Shown here one piece after another: positions 1 through 8,782 of a stretch of DNA of 45,026 nt (position 1 is the stretch's first letter; every line of letters starts with the position of its first letter). Position numbers and translations under genes: made by a program. The notes beneath the pieces are model-generated. The model was not told the DNA's origin. It ran no database searches and was given only the letters and a program-made list of their open reading frames with translations. This stretch comes from Phycisphaerales bacterium (GTDB taxonomy: Bacteria > Planctomycetota > Phycisphaerae > Phycisphaerales > SM1A02). The stretch covers positions 1-45,026 of the forward strand of contig JABDLI010000238.1 in the NCBI GenBank assembly GCA_013003065.1, given 5' to 3'.

Positions 1-225
1 GTTCGGCCTCCGGCCGACACTCGCTCTGGTACGCCCGCGCCGGGTTTGACCCGGCGGGGCTGATCGGGCACGTGCCTGAGCGCTCCGTTCGGCCTCCGGC
101 CGAGCGCTCCGTTCGGCCGTCCGGCCGACACTCGCTCTGGTACGCCCGCGCCGGGTTTGACCCGGCGGGGCTGATCGGGCACGTGCCTGAGCGCTCCGTT
201 CGGCCGTCCGGCCGACACTCGCTCT
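1..225. repeat. Short GC-rich tandem repeat with embedded palindromes
   Basis: Two near-identical units of about 87 bp (1-86 and 111-197) are separated by a 24 bp short unit (87-110) and followed by a partial third copy (198-225). Each unit begins with a palindromic GTTCGGCC...GGCCGA segment and carries an internal hairpin, CGCCGGG-TTTGA-CCCGGCG. The array starts at the window edge and probably continues upstream. It lies directly behind the rsmJ stop codon, so its hairpins could also stop rsmJ transcription. The open frames that cross it are products of the repeat and are not taken as genes. Confidence 0.8.
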
Positions 226-232
226 CACACGC

Positions 233-1015
233 TCACGCGGGGGTCGGGTTTGGCGGAGCCGGCGGGTAGATGTCGAAACGCACCAGCTTGCTCTTGACCG
301 ACCCCGCGACGGGTTCCGCGAGCGGCGGCGCGTGGTGCGGGCGTTTGACGACGACTCTGGTGCGAGCCGCCCTGCGCGCGATCGCGAGCAGCTCCTCGGC
401 ATCCGGGTCGTCGCCGACGAGCCCACGTACCAGACGGACGCGCATTGGCGCCAACGCCGACGCCTTGCGTTTGGGCGGGTACATGGGATCGAGATAGACG
501 ACGTCGGGCGCGGGGACGCACGCCGGCAGCATCGCGCGGGCATCACCCTCACGAAGCTCGATCCGCGTCAGCACCGACGCCAACGCGGGGGTTTCCGCCA
601 ACGCGTGCGACCACCCCTCGATGAGGAGCTGCACCAGAACGGGCGACCGCTCGATCGCGTTGACGCGATGACCCATGGCCGCCAGCATGAAAGCGTCCCG
701 CCCGAGCCCCGCCGTCGCATCGATCACGGTCGCCCCGGTCCGCCCGATCGCGCGTCCGAGCGGCTGCCGACGCAGTCCATCTCCGCGACCGGGTCTGAGA
801 TCGAGCGTCGGTGGTGCACCACGAATGCCCGGCGAATGCGACGCCGACGCATCCCGGAGCGAGAGGCCGGTATCATCCAGGTGGAGCAGGCACCCGGGGG
901 CCGGCGGCGGCGGGTCGTGCCTGAGCACGCACCCCAGCCGCTCGACCAACGCGTGCCCGTGCCGGATGACGGCCGGGTCGCGGGTGTCGAGCCAGAGGGC
1001 AATCGCAGGGGGCAC
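233..1015 (-). CDS. rsmJ: 16S rRNA (guanine-N2) methyltransferase, RsmJ-like
   Basis: This is a 260-residue class I SAM-dependent methyltransferase of the RsmJ (DUF548) family, which N2-methylates G1516 of 16S rRNA. The SAM-binding motif I is DATAGLGRD (about 99-107), followed by the acidic strand end AIERS. The catalytic motif IV is DPMYPPKRK (about 176-184), close to the DPMYP-K-SA signature of the family. The N-terminal ~80 residues form the small RsmJ lid domain. I chose a GTG start at 1015 because an AGGAG sits about 7 nt upstream. The in-frame ATG at 1150 would overlap the divergent CBS gene and add 45 low-complexity residues. Stop is TGA at 233-235. The family call is firm; the target nucleotide is inferred from the family. 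Confidence 0.87.
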   Translation of the reverse strand: MPPAIALWLDTRDPAVIRHGHALVERLGCVLRHDPPPPAPGCLLHLDDTGLSLRDASASHSPGIRGAPPTLDLRPGRGDGLRRQPLGRAIGRTGATVIDATAGLGRDAFMLAAMGHRVNAIERSPVLVQLLIEGWSHALAETPALASVLTRIELREGDARAMLPACVPAPDVVYLDPMYPPKRKASALAPMRVRLVRGLVGDDPDAEELLAIARRAARTRVVVKRPHHAPPLAEPVAGSVKSKLVRFDIYPPAPPNPTPA

Positions 1016-1090
1016 GGGCGGCTCCTGAGGCTCGGCCGATCGGGGTCGTTTTCCGATGGCAACGCGACGGGAAAAGGCGAAGAACGAAGA

Positions 1091-1096
1091 TACGAT
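1091..1096 (+). promoter_or_regulatory. Candidate -10 box for the CBS-domain gene
   Basis: TACGAT lies 32 nt before the ATG at 1129, leaving a leader of about 25 nt that contains an AAGGAG. No convincing -35 is visible at 16-18 nt spacing. Low confidence. Confidence 0.35.
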
Positions 1097-1128
1097 GGGA
1101 TGACCGCAACGCTCAAGGAGATCGGGCG

Positions 1129-1566
1129 ATGACCACCACCACCCAGGCAACGATCGAGACCATCATGACGCGGAATCCCGTCGTGATTTCCATGGGCACC
1201 TCGCTCGCCGAGCTGGCCGAGGTGCTCGAGGGCAACCAGATCTCGGGCGTGCCCGTCGTCGACCCCCACGAACAGATCGTCGGTGTCGTCTCGAAGACGG
1301 ACCTGGTCTCGCGTCTGGTGGAGGGGGGGCGCGCGGGCTTCCTCCCGGACCTCGCCCGCGCGGCCAGCGATCTCGAAGAGCCGCTCGGCAGCGTCGACGA
1401 CATCATGACCGGTGATCCCGTCACGGCCGTACCGACCGACTCGATCGCATCGGTCGCCCGCCGCATGGCGTCGGAGTGCGTGCACCGCGTGATCGTGATC
1501 GACGCGGAGCGGCGCCCGGTGGGTGTCGTCACGACGCTGGACGTGCTGGGGGTCTTTCCCGGTTAG
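1129..1566 (+). CDS. CBS-domain pair protein
   Basis: A 145-residue cytosolic protein made only of two CBS domains (a Bateman module). The first is at about residues 8-66, opening with TIMTRNPVVI and containing SGVPVVDPHEQIVGVVSKTD. The second is at about 86-143, with DIMTGDPVTAVPTDS and a closing VIVIDAERRPVGVVTT. Stand-alone Bateman modules bind adenine nucleotides such as AMP, ATP or SAM and act as energy or ligand sensors for partner proteins. The partner cannot be told from the context. AAGGAG precedes the ATG at good spacing. The gene is divergent from rsmJ, with about 110 bp between the two starts. Confidence 0.9.
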   Translation: MTTTTQATIETIMTRNPVVISMGTSLAELAEVLEGNQISGVPVVDPHEQIVGVVSKTDLVSRLVEGGRAGFLPDLARAASDLEEPLGSVDDIMTGDPVTAVPTDSIASVARRMASECVHRVIVIDAERRPVGVVTTLDVLGVFPG

Positions 1567-1599
1567 GTCCTGTCTGCTGGCTCCCCGCTCGAGGACGGA

Positions 1600-2463
1600 T
1601 CAGATCTTGCTGGCGGCGAGGTAGGCGACCCATCCGGCGCACGCTTCGCCGACCGTCTCCACGGCCCAGTCGCCGTCGCCGTCGCCATCCTCGTCGGTGC
1701 CTTCCCAGTAGACCCACACGTTGCGGAACCCCGCCTCCTCGAGCATCTCGCGGATCTCGGGCAGCGTCCATAGACGCCAGTGGTACTCGAACGCACGCTC
1801 GAGTCGCGACCCGTCCGGAAAATCGAAGTGGATGTAATTCACCGCGTCGCCGGTGATCGGGCTGTAGTGGTGCTGATCCCACACGTACGTGAACCCGTCG
1901 AGCTCGCGCTCCTCCTCCATCTCCTCGAACGACTCGCTGCCGCCGTACGCATCGAGGAGAAAGATCCCGTCGTCGACCATCGCATCGCGGGCGATCTCGA
2001 AGTACCGCACGAGCTCCGCCCGCGTGCGGAACAGGTAGTAGCTGAAGTTCATCGCCAGCACGCTGTCCACCTGCGGGGTGTCGACCTCCAGGACGTTCTC
2101 CTGGAGAAGCGTCAGCCGCTCGCGTTGTTCCTTGGTCAGCCGCTGCGGGATACGTTTTCGCGCCCACTGCAGCACTTCCCCGTCGAGATCGACCCCGATC
2201 GCCGTGTGCGCGCGGCGTCGTTTGATCCACTCCATCGCAACGACGGCGGTGCCGCAGAAGTCCTCCCGAATGAGCCGGCAGGGACGATCCCGCTGCTCCT
2301 TCCAGATCTGCTCGATGAGATCGCACTCCGCCTCCGGCTCCTGGACCGACTGCTCGTAGAGCTCGTGACGGTCGGAGGTCTTGGCGGTGAGGATGCGATC
2401 CTCGTGGTCGCTGGTGCGTCGGGCGTTCTTGCCCCGGGACGGTCGGCTCTTGGTCTTCGGCAT
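1600..2463 (-). CDS. Class I SAM-dependent methyltransferase, substrate unknown
   Basis: A 287-residue soluble protein with a Rossmann-type methyltransferase fold. Residues 64-73 (LIREDFCGTA) replace the usual glycine-rich motif I. Then come the acidic GVDLD (about 90-94), DSVLAMNFSYYLF (motif IV region) and a methyltransferase-like C-terminal half with LPEIREMLEEAGFRNVWVYWEG. The first 30 residues are basic and probably disordered. An unusual DEDGDGDGDW insert sits near the C terminus. Proteins of this type are annotated only as class I methyltransferases, and I cannot name the substrate. The ATG at 2463 has no Shine-Dalgarno but has a -10-like hexamer 8 nt upstream, suggesting a leaderless transcript. 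Confidence 0.82.
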   Translation of the reverse strand: MPKTKSRPSRGKNARRTSDHEDRILTAKTSDRHELYEQSVQEPEAECDLIEQIWKEQRDRPCRLIREDFCGTAVVAMEWIKRRRAHTAIGVDLDGEVLQWARKRIPQRLTKEQRERLTLLQENVLEVDTPQVDSVLAMNFSYYLFRTRAELVRYFEIARDAMVDDGIFLLDAYGGSESFEEMEEERELDGFTYVWDQHHYSPITGDAVNYIHFDFPDGSRLERAFEYHWRLWTLPEIREMLEEAGFRNVWVYWEGTDEDGDGDGDWAVETVGEACAGWVAYLAASKI

Positions 2464-2471
2464 AGCCCCGT

Positions 2472-2477
2472 AGTGTA
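2472..2477 (-). promoter_or_regulatory. -10 box implying leaderless start of the methyltransferase gene
   Basis: TACACT ends 8 nt before the ATG at 2463 on the minus strand. A transcript starting 6-7 nt after this box would begin almost at the start codon. No Shine-Dalgarno is present in the gap. Confidence 0.5.
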
Positions 2478-2511
2478 CCGGAGCGCGCGGGCCCCGACCG
2501 CGTCCGGGCGG

Positions 2512-4287
2512 CTAACACTGCGTGATGGGAAGCGTCAGCCGAAACCGCGCGCCGGGCTCGCCGGGTGGCGTCGCGAGCGCGAGCTCACCGCCGAGCCGGC
2601 GGGCCAGCCCCCGCGCGAGGGCGAGACCGAGTCCGACGCCGCTGTTGCCGTCGCCACCGTTGCGGTGACCACGCTCGAAGGCGGCGAAGATCGCACGGCG
2701 GTCGGCCGCCGGGATGCCGGGGCCGTGATCGCTGACCTCGAGGGCCAGCGTGCCGTTGTCCGCGTGGCTGCTCAGCTCGATCGTGCGATCGGACGCCGCC
2801 GCCGCGTACTTGGCGGCGTTGTCCACGAGGTTGAACAGGATCTGGCCCACCGCTTCTTCATCGACGCTGATGTCCGCGGCCGGGGGGTCCGCGATGTCCA
2901 GACGCATGCCCGCGCGGGTGGCCAGTTGGGTGAGACCGGGGCGGTGACGATCCAGGAGCGCCGCGACCGTCGTTCGCTGCGGCGTCACGACGCCGTGCCC
3001 ACGCTCCAGGCGGGCGTACGCGAGGACGTTCTCCACCACCCGCGCGAGCCGATCCGACTCCCCGCGGAGCGTCTGCAGGTACGACGCCCGCTGTTGCTCG
3101 TCCTCGACCCAGCCTTCCGCGAGCATTTCCGAGTACATCCGGAACGTCGTCAGCGGCGTACGCAACTCGTGGGTCAACGCGGAGGCGAACCGGGCGCGAC
3201 GCTCCCCGAAGCGGATGCTGGCCCGCAGCGTCACCGCGACCGCCGCCAGCCCCAGCAGCACCGCGACCCAGGCGAGCGCGAGGTTGACCTGGGCCGCCCC
3301 GATTCCCGCGGAGACACTCGCCGCCGCGACCGGCGCGTCGAGGGCAACGGGAATCGACGCGAGCCGATTCCCGCCGTCTTCCGCCCGGCCGGCGAACGCC
3401 GTCGTCACGGGTCGGAGGGTGGCGTGGGGGAAGAGATCGGCGATCGACGCCAGCAAGGCGGCGCGAAGGCCATTCCAGTCACAGAGAAACCCCTGCAAGT
3501 ACGAGCCGTCGGGCAGCAGAACCCGCCGGACGAAGAGCAGCTCGGTCTCCGCCGGCGTTCGGTTCATCCAGACCGGCACGAGGGGCCCGACCGCGAACGT
3601 GACCCCCGGACGCGGCGTGGCGTCCGTGGCGTCCAACCCCGGCGCGGCGAGGTTCTGAACGTAGGTTTGCTGCCGCCGCGTCCACTCGTATTGGCTGCGT
3701 TCTTCGGGACTGGCGGTGGCGGTCGCCGGCGTGGCCGGCGGCGGCTCGATCGCGAGATTGGTCTCGAACGCACTGACGCACTCCAGCAACGCCGGCCCAG
3801 TCCCCACGAGCCGGCGGACACCCTCCAGCTCGAGCGCCCGCTCGGCCAGCGTCTCCGACGCGAGGTACACCCCTTCGGCGCGATCACGCAGGTTGCCCGC
3901 GGGGACCTGCGGCGAGGAGAGCTCCCCGTCCGGCGTCACCTGGAAGTGCAGCCGGACGTACTCCGATCGAAACGAGAGCAGCGGCGAGGGCGTGAGCACC
4001 TCCCCCGGCGCGATCTCCGACAGCAGCTTCGTGTACGCCTGCTCGACCTCGTAGAACGACTGGAAGTCACCGGGCGGCCGCGCCGCCTCGCGGGCGAGGT
4101 GGGGGGCGAGCCACGACTCCATTCGCCAGAGCGCGACCCGGATCGACGCCTCGTGATCCGCCTCGGCCCGCGCCCGTCGCTCCCCGGCTTCCAGGCGAAG
4201 CATCTGGCCGCTGACCCAGGCCAGCACGCCGATCAACCCCGCCGCGCAGACGGCGAAGATGATCCACCACGTGCGGTGACGCATCAT
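2512..4287 (-). CDS. Membrane sensor histidine kinase
   Basis: A 591-residue two-component sensor kinase. TM helix 1 is at about 7-30. A periplasmic sensing region of about 300 residues with no recognised fold follows, and TM helix 2 is at about 334-355. The HisKA domain has the phosphorylated histidine in LTHELRTPL (H373). The HATPase_c domain has the N box NLVDNAAKY (about 486-494), G1 box VSDHGPGIP and G2 box GVGLGLALARG. There is no HAMP domain: TM2 runs almost directly into HisKA. The ATG at 4287 overlaps the response regulator stop (ATGA), so the two genes are translationally coupled. This start is chosen over longer in-frame extensions for that reason and because TM1 begins right after it. 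The signal sensed is unknown. Confidence 0.92.
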   Translation of the reverse strand: MMRHRTWWIIFAVCAAGLIGVLAWVSGQMLRLEAGERRARAEADHEASIRVALWRMESWLAPHLAREAARPPGDFQSFYEVEQAYTKLLSEIAPGEVLTPSPLLSFRSEYVRLHFQVTPDGELSSPQVPAGNLRDRAEGVYLASETLAERALELEGVRRLVGTGPALLECVSAFETNLAIEPPPATPATATASPEERSQYEWTRRQQTYVQNLAAPGLDATDATPRPGVTFAVGPLVPVWMNRTPAETELLFVRRVLLPDGSYLQGFLCDWNGLRAALLASIADLFPHATLRPVTTAFAGRAEDGGNRLASIPVALDAPVAAASVSAGIGAAQVNLALAWVAVLLGLAAVAVTLRASIRFGERRARFASALTHELRTPLTTFRMYSEMLAEGWVEDEQQRASYLQTLRGESDRLARVVENVLAYARLERGHGVVTPQRTTVAALLDRHRPGLTQLATRAGMRLDIADPPAADISVDEEAVGQILFNLVDNAAKYAAAASDRTIELSSHADNGTLALEVSDHGPGIPAADRRAIFAAFERGHRNGGDGNSGVGLGLALARGLARRLGGELALATPPGEPGARFRLTLPITQC

Positions 4288-5006
4288 GAGCCGTTGGCCT
4301 CCGTCGTACGCACCGCGGCGGCGATCGTGTAGCCCTTGCCGCGGACGGTGAGGATCGTCGGCGCCGCGTCGGCATCGCGCGCGAGCTTCTCCCGCAATCG
4401 CGCGATCTGCATGTCGACGGTCCGCGTCTCGATCCCGTGCGGATTGAGGCCCCACACCCGGTGCAGGAGCTCGTCGCGATGGACCGCACGATCGCGGGAA
4501 ACCGCCAGGTAGCGGAGAATCTCCACCTCACGCTCCGAAAGCGTGACGCGGGCGTCGTCGGCAAAGATGACCTCACGCCGAGCGAGGTCGATGACACGGT
4601 CGTCGACGTGCAGCCGGGCGACGTCCGCCGGACGCTCCGGAGACCGTCGCAATACGGCCTTGACCCGCGCGAGCAGCTCGACCGCGCTGAACGGCTTCGT
4701 GACGTAGTCGTCCGCCCCGTTCTCCAGCCCGCGGACGCGGTCCGTCTCGGCGCCGCGCGCGGTCACCATGATGACCGGCAACGTCGGCCGCGCCACCCGC
4801 AGGTCCTGCAGAACTTCGAACCCGCCGCGTTGCGGCAGCATCACGTCGAGCAGCACGAGCGCGACGGGCAGCTCGAGCGCCATCTCGAGTCCGGTCGCGC
4901 CGTCACCGCACTCCCGCACTTCGAAGCCGCCGTACTGCAACGCGTCCACGAGCCCGCGGCGAATCGCAGCGTCATCTTCGACGACCAGGACCAACGGGTG
5001 TGACAC
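4284..5006 (-). CDS. OmpR/PhoB-family response regulator
   Basis: A 240-residue DNA-binding response regulator. The receiver domain (about 3-118) has the acidic pair VVEDDAA, the phosphoacceptor Asp54 in LLDVMLPQ, a switch Thr in MVTARG and the conserved Lys in VTKPF. The C-terminal winged-helix effector domain (about 140-232) includes LSEREVEILRYLA and a recognition-helix region ETRTVDMQIARLREKL, then VRGKGY. It is the partner of the kinase directly downstream, with which it overlaps by 4 bp. Start: GTG at 5006, about 7 nt after an AGG. The TTG two codons earlier sits too close to that site. Targets are not evident from the sequence. Confidence 0.92.
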   Translation of the reverse strand: MSHPLVLVVEDDAAIRRGLVDALQYGGFEVRECGDGATGLEMALELPVALVLLDVMLPQRGGFEVLQDLRVARPTLPVIMVTARGAETDRVRGLENGADDYVTKPFSAVELLARVKAVLRRSPERPADVARLHVDDRVIDLARREVIFADDARVTLSEREVEILRYLAVSRDRAVHRDELLHRVWGLNPHGIETRTVDMQIARLREKLARDADAAPTILTVRGKGYTIAAAVRTTEANGS

Positions 5007-5028
5007 GGTCAAACCTCGTTCACGAGCA

Positions 5029-5057
5029 CGAGCGGGTCCCCGCCGGGGACCCGCTCG
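5029..5057 (-). terminator. Perfect 13 bp hairpin between the VWA gene and the response regulator
   Basis: Stem 5029-5041 pairs perfectly with 5045-5057 around a 3 nt loop. It lies 31 bp past the VWA stop codon and just before the response regulator start, so it most likely ends the VWA transcript. It has no clear U tract, so an intrinsic terminator is plausible but not certain. Confidence 0.55.
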
Positions 5058-5087
5058 AATCGGTCGGGACGGGCGATGCCGCGGCCA

Positions 5088-6266
5088 TCAGCGGGCGGCG
5101 ATGGCCGGGAACGCGAACCCCTTGGCGACGGCCTGTGCACGAATCGCACGACGAAGAGCACCGTCGAAGGACTTCTCGTCGTCCAACGCCTGCTGCTTCA
5201 TGAATTCCTGGACGAAGCCCTCCCGCTGCTTCGTCACCTCGGCGATCCGGGCCTGAAGGTCCGCGCGTTCCTGACGCTTGGTCGCGATGCACTCCAGCCG
5301 CTCGTCGGGCGTCATGGTCTGCATCGCCTCGGGAAGCGCGTCTTCCTCGATGGCGTCGAGGTCGAAGTCCTCCTCGGCGGAGGCGTCGACGAGATCCCAC
5401 GCGGCGTTGCGATACAACGCACCACCCTTGGTCGAACAACGCGCCGCGGCCGCCGCCGCGCCGAGGGACGCCGCGTTGGCATCCTGCGCCGCCTGGTTCT
5501 CGCGGAACCACCCGCCGCGTTCGCCGAAGGGGAGGTACGTCTCGTTGATCTTCGCGCTCATCGACGCCAGCTCGGCGTCGAAGGGCGTCTCCACGATCAC
5601 CGTCCCCTGATCCTTGTCGATCGAGGCGAAGTGGCCGTCGGCCAGGAGCGCGACCTGCTTCCACCCCGGCGCGATCTCGTCGAGCGCGGGCCCGCAGTAG
5701 ATCGAGTTCACCATGATGCCCCGCGTGATCAGCGACTTGCACACGTCGGCGTACGGCATCTCCTGATCCTGGTCGGCCGACTCGTTGCCGGCGACGACGG
5801 CCAGCTTCAGCGCGTCCTCGGACGGGTGCCAATCGAGCTGACCGGCGTGGTGGAGCACCCGTCCCACCAACTCGGTGCCGCCGTTCGTCTGGAGCGCGAA
5901 GAGCTCGCGTGACACCAGGTCGAGGTCATCGGTGAACGCAGTGTTCACCTTCACCCAACCGTTCTCGGGCGTGTGCCCGTCGTTGCCGAACGTGAGCAGC
6001 GCGACGCGAAGATCCGGCGTCGGCGTGGCTTGCGCGAGGTCGTTGACGATCGACCAGAGCTTCTGCTTGGCGGCATCGATGAGACCGTCCATGCTGCCGC
6101 TCGTGTCGAGACACAACGCGAGCTCGATACGACGCGGGGCCTCGAGATCGAGGGAGGGTCCGCACGCCTCCGCCGGCGTGGCGGGAATAGCGACGGGGGC
6201 GGCCAGGGCGAACGCCAGGCCGGCGGCGGCGAGCGACGTTCCGAGGCGAATCGTGAAGATGAACAT
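5088..6266 (-). CDS. Exported von Willebrand factor A (VWA) protein
   Basis: A 392-residue secreted protein. A signal peptide (about 1-33, hydrophobic core SLAAAGLAFALAAPVAIPA) ends at TPAEA/C. A VWA domain follows, with the complete metal-ion adhesion motif DTSGS (54-58). It contains TNGGTEL and ends near GTVIVETPF. The C-terminal ~150 residues are helical and charged (QERADLQARIAEVTKQREGFVQEF), probably a coiled coil. The ATG at 6266 follows AAGGAG by 6 nt. The ATG eight codons upstream lacks such a site and would put acidic residues before the signal peptide. It lies 39 bp after the VIT-VWA gene and is probably cotranscribed with it. Ligand unknown. Confidence 0.88.
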   Translation of the reverse strand: MFIFTIRLGTSLAAAGLAFALAAPVAIPATPAEACGPSLDLEAPRRIELALCLDTSGSMDGLIDAAKQKLWSIVNDLAQATPTPDLRVALLTFGNDGHTPENGWVKVNTAFTDDLDLVSRELFALQTNGGTELVGRVLHHAGQLDWHPSEDALKLAVVAGNESADQDQEMPYADVCKSLITRGIMVNSIYCGPALDEIAPGWKQVALLADGHFASIDKDQGTVIVETPFDAELASMSAKINETYLPFGERGGWFRENQAAQDANAASLGAAAAAARCSTKGGALYRNAAWDLVDASAEEDFDLDAIEEDALPEAMQTMTPDERLECIATKRQERADLQARIAEVTKQREGFVQEFMKQQALDDEKSFDGALRRAIRAQAVAKGFAFPAIAAR

Positions 6267-6305
6267 AGAGGGCTCCTTGTCGAGCGTCATTGTGAATCGT
6301 ATCGG

Positions 6306-8603
6306 TCAGCAGCCGCCGCGGATCAGCAGGATCTCGCCATCGACGAGGAGGAGGATCTCCCCGTCGAGCGAGAGGATCCCCTGACGGCCTTCCAGCAGGA
6401 ATCGGTGGAGCAGATCCGCGTGCTCACGGCTGCTCATGTTGATCGTTCGGGTCGGTTCGAGCGTCTGGAGCCGGAGGAGCCGCGAGTCGACCCACCGGTT
6501 GCCCCGGCGGAAGAAGGCGCGGTCATTCACCTGCTGCACGGCGGTGATCTCGACCCGCTCCAGGCTCTCGTTCCAGTAGGCGTTCGCGCGGTTGAGCGCG
6601 CGTTGTTCGACCTGTGCGCCCCAGTTCCAGGCCTGGTTCACGGCGGCAGTGCCCGATCGCGTTCGCACCGCACGGGCATCGAGCGAGGCGCTGCACGCAC
6701 CACGCACCGCCGACCAGTCTTCGAAGTCGGTCCCCTCCACCGCGAGAAACGCGGTGTACTCGGTGAGAATGCCAAACTCGGTGGAGAGCCGCAGGATCTC
6801 CTCCACCAGCTCCTGGTGACGCGGATCGTCGAGCGTGGAGACGCCGACGACCTGCGGGGCGAGCCCGCTCGCGGCGCCGTCCTGCCGGATCTGGTCGATC
6901 AGCAACGCGATCCGCCGACTCGCCCACAGACGGGGCACGAACGCGTTGCGCACCGTCGCCCGCCGGAGATCGAACGTGAACTGGAACTGACGCGGCGTGT
7001 CGAAGTACTCGCCCTCGACGTGGAACGTGATCGGTTCCTCGCCCCGGTAGCGTCCGAGCAGGATGAGCTGGTCATCCTCGAAGAGATCGGGGAGAGCGGC
7101 GGGAATGAGGTCGTGCACCAGCCGCGTGCTGCCGTCGCCTCCCGAGTCCGTCGTGCGGATGACGGGGCTGGAGAAGATCGGCCCCGAGAGACGCTTGAAG
7201 ACCTTGGCGACGGCCAGCTCGACGTCGGCGCCCTCGACCACGTAGGTCGACGTGCCCCGCGTCACGGTGGCGATGCGATCGAGCAGCGGAACGTTGACAT
7301 CGCTGCCGACGCCGAACGTGAAGATCCGCCGCCCGTGCGGGTTTGCCGCCGCCACCATCTCGCGAATGGTGATCTCGTTCGTGCGGCCGATCGTGGGCAA
7401 CCCGTCCGTGAGGAACAGCGTGATGGGGAGCATGCCCGCCGTCGGTGGCTGCCGCAACGCGGCGAGGAGGGCGTCGTGAATGTTGGTGCCGCCGCCGGGC
7501 CGGATACCGGCGAGGTATGTCCGCGCCGTCTTGCCGTTCTCGGCCGTCTTGACGACCGGGGTGTCGGCGAAACGCTCCACGGTCGTGCCGTAGTCGATGA
7601 TGTTGAACGACTCGTCGTCCTCGAGGCCCTCGATGACCTGCAGAGCGGCCGCCCGCACCTGGTCCATCTTCGTCCCGGCCATGCTGCCCGAGCGATCCAG
7701 GACGAGCGTGACCTCGCGGGGCGTGCGGCGTCCCGGGGGCGGTTCCGTGGGCAGGCCCGCCATCATCAGGAAGTACCCGCCCCCCGCCGCCGGATCGGGA
7801 TACGCGAACAACGACGCGTTCAGCCCGTCGCGATCCAGCAAGTACGAGAGGTGGAACGGGCCGGGGTTGGACTGCGTCGACTCGGCGAGCTCCACCCGAA
7901 ACGAGCGCGGGCTCGTACGTGCGACGCTGATCGCGTGGCTCGGCGAGTAGACGGTCGAGATCGAGTGGTCGGAGGCGAGCTGCACGGTGATCGACCACGG
8001 GCGACGTTGCGCGAGCGATTCGCTGCGGGGCAGGATGTAGTCGATGCGACCCCCGTCGCCGTCCAACAGATGCTCGTAGATCAGCTCGACCCGCTGCGTC
8101 TTGTTCGGGCCGATGGGGAAGCTGCTCGACCGGATCAGGTTGTAGCCGGCGAACTCGAGCAGCGCCGGGTCGAGCAGTCGGGCAACGATGCTGTCGTAGA
8201 GCCGCCGCGCCTCGTCGTGGGGCAGGACGCGGGCCGTCGGCTCCGGCGCGACGCCGTCGTACGTGAAGCCGCTGACAACCGCGCCGTCGGGCACGGGCAG
8301 CAGCACGACCGCTTCCTGATCGCGGGACGTTGGGTTCTTGAGGGTCATCTCCAGCCGCGTCCGCGCGGTCTGCTCACGGATCTCAACGTGCGCTCGCACG
8401 GACTCGATCCCGATCTGGGTGAGCCCCGTGTCCAGCGGGAAGCTCCGCGATTGGGGGATGATGATCTGAGTGTCGTTGGAAATGCCGGGCACGGAGATGG
8501 CCCTCGCGGGAGCCGGCGTCGTCTGGCCCTGCACGGGACCGCCGCTCGCGGCCGTGAGCGTGGCAATCAGGAGTCCACCAAGGGTCATTTGCGGAGAGGG
8601 CAT
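6306..8603 (-). CDS. Exported VIT-VWA protein (inter-alpha-trypsin inhibitor heavy-chain type)
   Basis: A 765-residue exported protein. A signal peptide is at about 1-26. The VIT domain (about 50-180) has typical features such as LLPVPDGAVVSGF and AGYNLIRSSSFPI. The VWA domain starts near 297 with an intact MIDAS, DRSGS (303-307), and the later TNIHDAL and FLTDGLP. Proteins with VIT plus VWA resemble ITI heavy chains and marine proteobacterial sortase-associated proteins, and act in cell-surface adhesion or matrix binding. The C-terminal tail is odd: DGEILLLVDGEILLIRGGC is a short internal duplication ending in a cysteine. A GGAGG precedes the ATG at 8603. It heads a two-gene operon with the smaller VWA protein. 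Confidence 0.9.
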   Translation of the reverse strand: MPSPQMTLGGLLIATLTAASGGPVQGQTTPAPARAISVPGISNDTQIIIPQSRSFPLDTGLTQIGIESVRAHVEIREQTARTRLEMTLKNPTSRDQEAVVLLPVPDGAVVSGFTYDGVAPEPTARVLPHDEARRLYDSIVARLLDPALLEFAGYNLIRSSSFPIGPNKTQRVELIYEHLLDGDGGRIDYILPRSESLAQRRPWSITVQLASDHSISTVYSPSHAISVARTSPRSFRVELAESTQSNPGPFHLSYLLDRDGLNASLFAYPDPAAGGGYFLMMAGLPTEPPPGRRTPREVTLVLDRSGSMAGTKMDQVRAAALQVIEGLEDDESFNIIDYGTTVERFADTPVVKTAENGKTARTYLAGIRPGGGTNIHDALLAALRQPPTAGMLPITLFLTDGLPTIGRTNEITIREMVAAANPHGRRIFTFGVGSDVNVPLLDRIATVTRGTSTYVVEGADVELAVAKVFKRLSGPIFSSPVIRTTDSGGDGSTRLVHDLIPAALPDLFEDDQLILLGRYRGEEPITFHVEGEYFDTPRQFQFTFDLRRATVRNAFVPRLWASRRIALLIDQIRQDGAASGLAPQVVGVSTLDDPRHQELVEEILRLSTEFGILTEYTAFLAVEGTDFEDWSAVRGACSASLDARAVRTRSGTAAVNQAWNWGAQVEQRALNRANAYWNESLERVEITAVQQVNDRAFFRRGNRWVDSRLLRLQTLEPTRTINMSSREHADLLHRFLLEGRQGILSLDGEILLLVDGEILLIRGGC

Positions 8604-8710
8604 GGTCGAGCCTCCGGGTCAGCGTCGGGTTCAGGTCGGAACCACCGTTTTCGGCTTCTCATGTATACGGCCAGCCGGGGGGTCATCGGGTAACGCCCGC
8701 GCAACGAAAC

Positions 8711-8736
8711 GCGGACCCCGCCCGGGCGGGGTCCGC
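8711..8736 (-). terminator. Perfect 26 bp palindrome after the M16 peptidase operon
   Basis: GCGGACCCCGCCC followed directly by its reverse complement. It sits 47 bp past the stop of the second M16 gene and before the start region of the VIT-VWA gene, so it probably separates the two operons. There is no U tract. Confidence 0.55.
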
Positions 8737-8782
8737 ATCGAGGATTTCTCGGACGCAGCGGGACGGCCCGCCGGCGGAATCG

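Noticed and set aside
1-225. Possible CRISPR array
   Set aside because: The repeats are tandem, about 87 bp, without unique spacers. No cas genes are present in the window.
1780-4332. 850-codon plus-strand open frame
   Set aside because: Antisense to the methyltransferase and histidine kinase. Its translation is Arg/Leu-rich low-complexity without recognisable domains.
5973-8693. A 906-codon open frame on the plus strand opposite the VWA genes
   Set aside because: It is antisense to two well-supported genes with clear domains. Such long open frames are common in the shadow of high-GC genes, and the translation is rich in Arg, Gly and Glu with no domain.
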